The translations under genes and the position numbers were made by a program. Positions 60,053 through 64,000 of a stretch of 64,000 nucleotides of DNA are shown here, one piece after another (the stretch's first letter is position 1; the number at the start of each line of letters is the position of its first letter). The notes below the pieces were generated by a model. It made no database searches. It worked only from the letters and a program-made list of their open reading frames with translations, and was not told the DNA's origin. The DNA is from JASGCL01 sp965262775 (lineage in GTDB: Bacteria; Pseudomonadota; Alphaproteobacteria; JASGCL01), in NCBI GenBank assembly GCA_965262775.1, contig CBDHFT010000006.1:310001-374000 (forward strand). The letters are read 5' to 3'.

Positions 60053-61039
60053 TTAATTAGTATAAAATTTTTTTCGTTGTTCGGCATCATCTATCTCTTG
60101 GCTGATGGATGGCAAGGCTTGGCGGATGGTTTTTGTCTGCCTAAACCAATTTTCTAATGTCTTGCCATCGCCCTGTTCCACGGCGGTGGTTAGGGCGGCT
60201 AGGTCATCCTTAAAACTTTCAAGTTGTTTAAGCACCGCAACCTTGTTGTTTAAAAAAATATCGCGCCACATAGTCGGGTCGGAAGCGGCGATGCGGGTGA
60301 AATCGCGCCAGCCCCCTGCGGAATATTTTATTACCTCCTGGCTTTGAACATTTTTTGTCGCGTTTTTTATTTGGTCTTCAAATGCCCGCGCCGTGCCCGT
60401 GATGGTGTAGGCTATAAGGTGCGGGATGTGCGAAGTAATAGCCAACACTTCATCGTGATGTTGCGGAGTCATGGCTTCAACCTTCGCCCCCACGGCTTCC
60501 CACATTTTTTTTATTTTGTCATAGGCATCCTTATCATGGTTATCGGGTGGGGTAATAATACAAAACATATCTTGAAACAAATGCGCCATGCCACTTTCGG
60601 GGCCTGAAAATTCGGTGCCCGCGATGGGGTGGGCGGGCATAAGCCTTACCCTGTCGCTGCCATATTTTTTTGTGGCTTGTTCTATGATGGCAAGGGCCGA
60701 GCCCTTGACCGAACCAACATCTGATAATATCACTGTTTTGTTTGAGCGGGCGAGCAAACCACCAATCTGTTCCATGACGGCACTATATTGCCCCATGGGA
60801 ACACACAGGATGACGGCGTCGGTATTTTCTATCGCCGCCATGGCATCGGTGGTGGCATGGGTGACGCATTGGACGGCTAGGCAACGTTTTGCCGTTTCTT
60901 CGCTCCTTACCAAACCGACCACTTCCTTCGCCAATTTTTTATGTAATATTGCACGCCCCAGCGAAGACCCGATGAGCCCCACCCCAACCAGGGTTATTTT
61001 TTCAAACAAATATTCTATGGTTTTACCGTCGCTTGTCAT
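60053..61039 (-). CDS. tyrC: Prephenate/arogenate dehydrogenase
   Basis: A 328-residue NAD(P)-dependent enzyme of tyrosine biosynthesis. The nucleotide motif is KITLVGVGLIGSSLGRAIL near residue 16; VILCVPMGQYSAVM, SDVGSVKGSALAI, PAHPIAGTEFSGPESGM and CIITPPDNHD follow, all typical of TyrA/TyrC. No chorismate mutase or ACT domain is fused, so it resembles the cyclohexadienyl dehydrogenases of alphaproteobacteria. The hisC2-like aminotransferase often found beside it is absent. Confidence 0.92.
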   Translation of the reverse strand: MTSDGKTIEYLFEKITLVGVGLIGSSLGRAILHKKLAKEVVGLVRSEETAKRCLAVQCVTHATTDAMAAIENTDAVILCVPMGQYSAVMEQIGGLLARSNKTVILSDVGSVKGSALAIIEQATKKYGSDRVRLMPAHPIAGTEFSGPESGMAHLFQDMFCIITPPDNHDKDAYDKIKKMWEAVGAKVEAMTPQHHDEVLAITSHIPHLIAYTITGTARAFEDQIKNATKNVQSQEVIKYSAGGWRDFTRIAASDPTMWRDIFLNNKVAVLKQLESFKDDLAALTTAVEQGDGKTLENWFRQTKTIRQALPSISQEIDDAEQRKKFYTN

Positions 61040-61110
61040 GACAGCCTTCTAACCAAATTTGGCGATAAAAACAATCAAGGCTTTTGCGCCCTAGAAAAAA
61101 AAACCTAGGC

Positions 61111-62022
61111 TTACGCCCCTCGTGCGGGCATTTTTGGTTGCTGCATTTTGCGCAATGTCCAAATACTCACCACCAGCAAGACGATGATACCGCCCAGGAT
61201 AGTTTGTGGTAAGGGCGATTGACCAAGCACCCACCAAACCAAAAGTGGCCCTATCAAGGTTTCTAACATAAATATAAGCAAGGTTTCTTCTGACGAGACA
61301 AAACGCGCAGCGTAGGATGTTAAAGAAAATGATAGGGCGGTGGTCAACAAAGCGTTGATGAACATTAAACCCATTTGCGCGCTGGTGGTGGTGCCCCAAC
61401 TGACGAATGGCAGAGAAAAGAAACTGTTGCTACCCGCCAGAAGCAACACCACCAACAAAGGATGGGGGTGGTTTTTAACGGTTTGGAAAAAACTGTAATA
61501 CATGGCGAGGAAGAAGGCCGCACCAAACGAACATAATGCCCCGAACAATTTTGCTTCGCGCAAATTGTCGGCCATCACCAGGGCGATGCCCAAAAAAATG
61601 CCGATGGTCGCCAGCCAATTATCAATTGGTACTTTTTTCTTAAGGTAAAGGGCGGTGATGAGCGCGCCAATCAAGGGCGCCGATGATAGGATAATCAGAT
61701 TGCTCGCCACCGTGCCATATTGCGTTCCCAAAATAAAAAAGAAGGAGGTAGCAGGGTAAATGAGGGTGATAGGATAGAATTCTTTTATTTTGGCCCAAAG
61801 CATGGCGGGGGTTTTTGCTAAGGAAGTTTTTTTGCCAAATACTTGGTGGCGATAAATAAACACCAATGGTAAAAATAATAAAACCATCATGCCGTTGCGA
61901 AAGAACATCAAATTGGCGGATGATTGCCCCGACATTAAGATAAGCAAGGAATCGGGGGTAATAAACAACACCCCCAATATTGTTAATAATAAACCGCGAC
62001 GATAGGGGGTAAGAAACTTCAT
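61111..62022 (-). CDS. EamA/DMT superfamily transporter
   Basis: A 303-residue membrane protein with about ten hydrophobic helices in two EamA repeats (drug/metabolite transporter superfamily). TLIYPATSFFFILGTQYGTV and SSAPLIGALITALYLKKKVP in the first half are echoed by LMFINALLTTALSFSLTSYA and FMLETLIGPLLVWWVLGQSP in the second. Such proteins move amino acids, nucleotide precursors or drugs; the substrate is unknown. It lies between tyrC and comF with gaps of about 70 bp on each side. Confidence 0.9.
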   Translation of the reverse strand: MKFLTPYRRGLLLTILGVLFITPDSLLILMSGQSSANLMFFRNGMMVLLFLPLVFIYRHQVFGKKTSLAKTPAMLWAKIKEFYPITLIYPATSFFFILGTQYGTVASNLIILSSAPLIGALITALYLKKKVPIDNWLATIGIFLGIALVMADNLREAKLFGALCSFGAAFFLAMYYSFFQTVKNHPHPLLVVLLLAGSNSFFSLPFVSWGTTTSAQMGLMFINALLTTALSFSLTSYAARFVSSEETLLIFMLETLIGPLLVWWVLGQSPLPQTILGGIIVLLVVSIWTLRKMQQPKMPARGA

Positions 62023-62093
62023 GAAGGTAGCAGGTAATAATTTTGGTTTATTTTTATTTGCTCTATCCCAAAACGGTGAAACAAGTCAAATGC

Positions 62094-62927
62094 TTAGCTA
62101 CCCAATTGGGTGCGAGCGATGGAGACGCCAATGACTTCCTTAACCCCATTTTTTTTTAACAATTCGGCCAGATGGTGCATGGTGGCGCAGGTTGTTACCA
62201 CATCATCGACCAAAATAATTTTTTTATGGCGTATTTCTTCCCAGCCTGCATGGGGTTTGCTTTGCGAATTTTTCTGCTTGGTTATTTTACTATTTAAAGC
62301 AAAGGCGTTTTTTAATTGCCGCCAGCGGGCATCGCGCCCAATATTTTTTTGACTGATAGGCAGGGTGCGAATCAACAGCGACGTCAGCAATGATATGTTT
62401 ATTAATTTTGATAAGGGCCTGGCCAAAACCTCGGCTTGGTTATATTTTCGTTTGAGGGTTCTTTTGATATGGCTCGGCACGGGCAAAATAAGATAATCAT
62501 CGGGCTGGGTAATATATGGTTTTAACGCGGCTGATAAATGATAAGAAAAAAATCGGCTTAGGGCTAAATCGTCAGCGTATTTTAATTTTAATATTAAGGA
62601 TATCAGCGGTTCACGATAAAGGAAGGGCGCGACTATTTTATCCACCGCCAGCGGGCGTTGTTGGCAAGTGAAGCAGAGGTTAGCCAGATTATTATTTATT
62701 CGGTCGTCAGCAACGGGAACAGGCAAGGGATAGGCGCAAGCAACACAATGATGGGCGGGCAAAAACGGTAGATGAGGCCAACAATCAACGCACACCCCAT
62801 GGGGTGTTTCGATATGCAGGGTTTGTTGGCACAGCGGGCATAGCGGCGTGTAAACAATACCCGCCAAACGCCGCGCCGCGCGCCGTGTTAACAACCAGCA
62901 AGACCAAAGGAAACCAAAACGGGGCAT
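62094..62927 (-). CDS. comF: ComF family phosphoribosyltransferase
   Basis: A 277-residue protein. An N-terminal zinc-finger-like part has CPLCQQTLHIETPHGVCVDC and HHCVACAYPLP with further cysteines (CFTC); the PRTase domain has ILPVPSHIKRTLKRKYNQAE and the PRPP loop KIILVDDVVTTCATMHHLAE. ComF proteins support DNA uptake in Gram-positives and carbon utilisation (GntX) elsewhere; the role in alphaproteobacteria is unclear. It is divergent from hldE. Confidence 0.92.
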   Translation of the reverse strand: MPRFGFLWSCWLLTRRAARRLAGIVYTPLCPLCQQTLHIETPHGVCVDCWPHLPFLPAHHCVACAYPLPVPVADDRINNNLANLCFTCQQRPLAVDKIVAPFLYREPLISLILKLKYADDLALSRFFSYHLSAALKPYITQPDDYLILPVPSHIKRTLKRKYNQAEVLARPLSKLINISLLTSLLIRTLPISQKNIGRDARWRQLKNAFALNSKITKQKNSQSKPHAGWEEIRHKKIILVDDVVTTCATMHHLAELLKKNGVKEVIGVSIARTQLGS

Positions 62928-63000
62928 GATTTTTGAAAGAATGAAAGAAAAGATTGTTATTTAAGCGATAAAAGATTAAATAGATTAAAGAAAGAAATCA

Positions 63001-64000
63001 ATGGTTGCTTCTAGTTTTTTGACCAAGCTACAAACCATCATGGCGCGCGCGCGGGTGTTGGTGGTGGGCGATGTCATGTTGGATAGTTATATTTATGGTT
63101 TGGTGGAGCGTATTTCGCAAGAAGCCCCGATACCCGTGCTTAGCCAAACGGGCGCAACCGAATATCGCCCAGGCGGTGCCGCCAATGTTGCCTGTAACAT
63201 CATGGCCATGGGGGCGGGGGTTTCGCTGGTTGGGTTGATGGGCGATGACGCGCCAGGCCAGCAATTGGAAGCATGTTTAAAAAAATTGGCGAAAGAATTA
63301 TCAAACAAATTATCGCTGGATAATCAACTCTATGATGGTTTTTTTATAAAACAATCCGACCGCCCGACTACCGAAAAAACCCGCTATATTGCCAACAAAC
63401 AACAGATGTTGCGTCTAGACCGCGAAAATATTCGCCCGATTGATAAAAAAACAGCCGAGCAATTGTTAGAAGTAATTGAAAAAAAATTGCCCGATGTCGG
63501 GGCGGTGATATTATCCGATTATGGCAAGGGATTGTTGACCGATAGTTTTTTGCAGGATGTCATCAAGATGGTGAAGGGAAAAAACTTGCCCGTGGTGGTC
63601 GACCCCAAGGGGAACGATTTTAAAAAATATCAGGGGGCGGATTACATAACCCCCAATCGCCAAGAATTACACCAAGCCACCAAATTGGCAACCAAAACCA
63701 CCGACCAGGTGATTGCTGCCAGTTATGAATTAATCGCCAGTGTGGGATTACAGGGCGTCCTCGCCACAAGGTCGGAGGAGGGATTGTCATTGATAAGAAC
63801 ATCGCCCGATAAAAAAAATATCATTGCCCATTTTAAAACCGACGCGCGCGAAGTATTTGATGTGGCTGGCGCGGGCGACACGGTGGTGGCGATTTTTGCC
63901 GCGGGTTTGGCGGCGGGTTTGCCGTCAATTTTTGCGGCGCGTTTGGCCAATGCGGGCGGCGGCGTGGTGGTTGGAAAACGCGGCACGGCCGAGGCCAACC
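63001..64000 (+). CDS. hldE: D-beta-D-heptose 7-phosphate kinase domain of HldE (runs off the window)
   Basis: The frame opens with ATG at 63001 (MVASSFLTKLQTIMARARVL) and is still open at the window end, giving 333 residues. It is the PfkB-type kinase half of RfaE/HldE: VVGDVMLDSYIYGLVERISQ, APIPVL and RPGGAANVACNIMAMGAGVS, VVDPKGNDFKKYQGADYITP and the catalytic DVAGAGDTVVAIFAAGLAAG near residue 286. The enzyme makes ADP-heptose precursors for the LPS inner core. Whether the C-terminal adenylyltransferase domain is fused cannot be seen. It is transcribed away from comF, with no strong SD. Confidence 0.92.
   Translation, partial: MVASSFLTKLQTIMARARVLVVGDVMLDSYIYGLVERISQEAPIPVLSQTGATEYRPGGAANVACNIMAMGAGVSLVGLMGDDAPGQQLEACLKKLAKELSNKLSLDNQLYDGFFIKQSDRPTTEKTRYIANKQQMLRLDRENIRPIDKKTAEQLLEVIEKKLPDVGAVILSDYGKGLLTDSFLQDVIKMVKGKNLPVVVDPKGNDFKKYQGADYITPNRQELHQATKLATKTTDQVIAASYELIASVGLQGVLATRSEEGLSLIRTSPDKKNIIAHFKTDAREVFDVAGAGDTVVAIFAAGLAAGLPSIFAARLANAGGGVVVGKRGTAEAN

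Noticed and set aside
1..64000. Prophage, insertion sequence or integron
   Set aside because: No transposase, integrase, terminase or paired terminal repeats were seen; the only island-like unit is the Panacea pair.

Overview
The window is chromosomal DNA from an alphaproteobacterium with a moderately AT-rich genome (judged by eye; long A and T runs are frequent even inside genes). The lineage call rests on gene neighbourhoods and families typical of that class: parvulin PPIase-argJ-mutT, mtaB-ftsY, glyA-nrdR-ribD, miaB-phoH-ybeY-corC, a DUF3576 lipoprotein, a SecB chaperone, and a Fur protein lacking the usual cysteine pairs. The biosynthetic content (riboflavin, arginine, tyrosine, branched-chain amino acids, fatty acids, ubiquinone, heptose) argues against an extremely reduced Rickettsia-like parasite. 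I cannot assign an order or genus.

Layout. 1-2.5 kb: two ABC-2 permeases downstream of metK. 2.6-8.4 kb: HU, Pal, TilS and a 925-residue protein that duplicates a TPR-glycosyltransferase module. 8.4-9.3 kb: a two-gene Panacea-type toxin-antitoxin candidate. 9.4-12.5 kb: two paralogous porins, each with a terminator, plus palindromes upstream. 12.5-14.1 kb: DUF3576 lipoprotein and cytochrome b561. 14.2-18.5 kb: a polyamine ABC transporter operon (potD-B-C-A) whose potD is frameshifted in an A9 run. 18.5-25.1 kb: ruvB, then tmk-holB-metG-methyltransferase-tatD on the plus strand. 25.3-32.3 kb: minus-strand pnp, rpsO, truB, ribD, nrdR, glyA. 32.3-37.8 kb: cobW, then corC, ybeY, phoH, miaB on minus. 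37.8-41.2 kb: ubiA, fdhD, ubiE, secB and tRNA-Lys. 41.2-43.7 kb: a LysE-family exporter, fabG, fabD. 43.7-46.2 kb: aldo/keto reductase, an unknown membrane protein, yidD and a YdeI-like protein. 46.2-50.6 kb: a Yej-type peptide transporter (yejB frameshifted in a T9 run), an MttB-superfamily protein and a Fur-family regulator. 50.7-53 kb: tRNA-Thr, tRNA-Gly, ilvE and an SH3 protein. 53-63 kb: a nearly continuous minus-strand run of mutT, argJ, PPIase, rluC-like, miaA, ftsY, mtaB, tyrC, a DMT transporter and comF. The window ends inside hldE.

How the genes fit together. Most of the window is housekeeping: translation and tRNA/rRNA modification (TilS, TruB, MiaA, MiaB, MtaB, an RluA-type enzyme, MetG, YbeY), envelope biogenesis (Pal, porins, SecB, FtsY, YidD, HldE) and one-carbon/SAM metabolism (MetK, GlyA). 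Accessory or unusual items are the Panacea/MazF-like pair, the duplicated TPR-GT protein, the MttB homologue, the RGG-rich tail on PNPase, low-complexity inserts in several conserved enzymes, two homopolymer frameshifts in ABC-transporter genes, and several perfect palindromes near the porins and cytochrome b561. No CRISPR array, insertion sequence, phage or integrase gene was seen.
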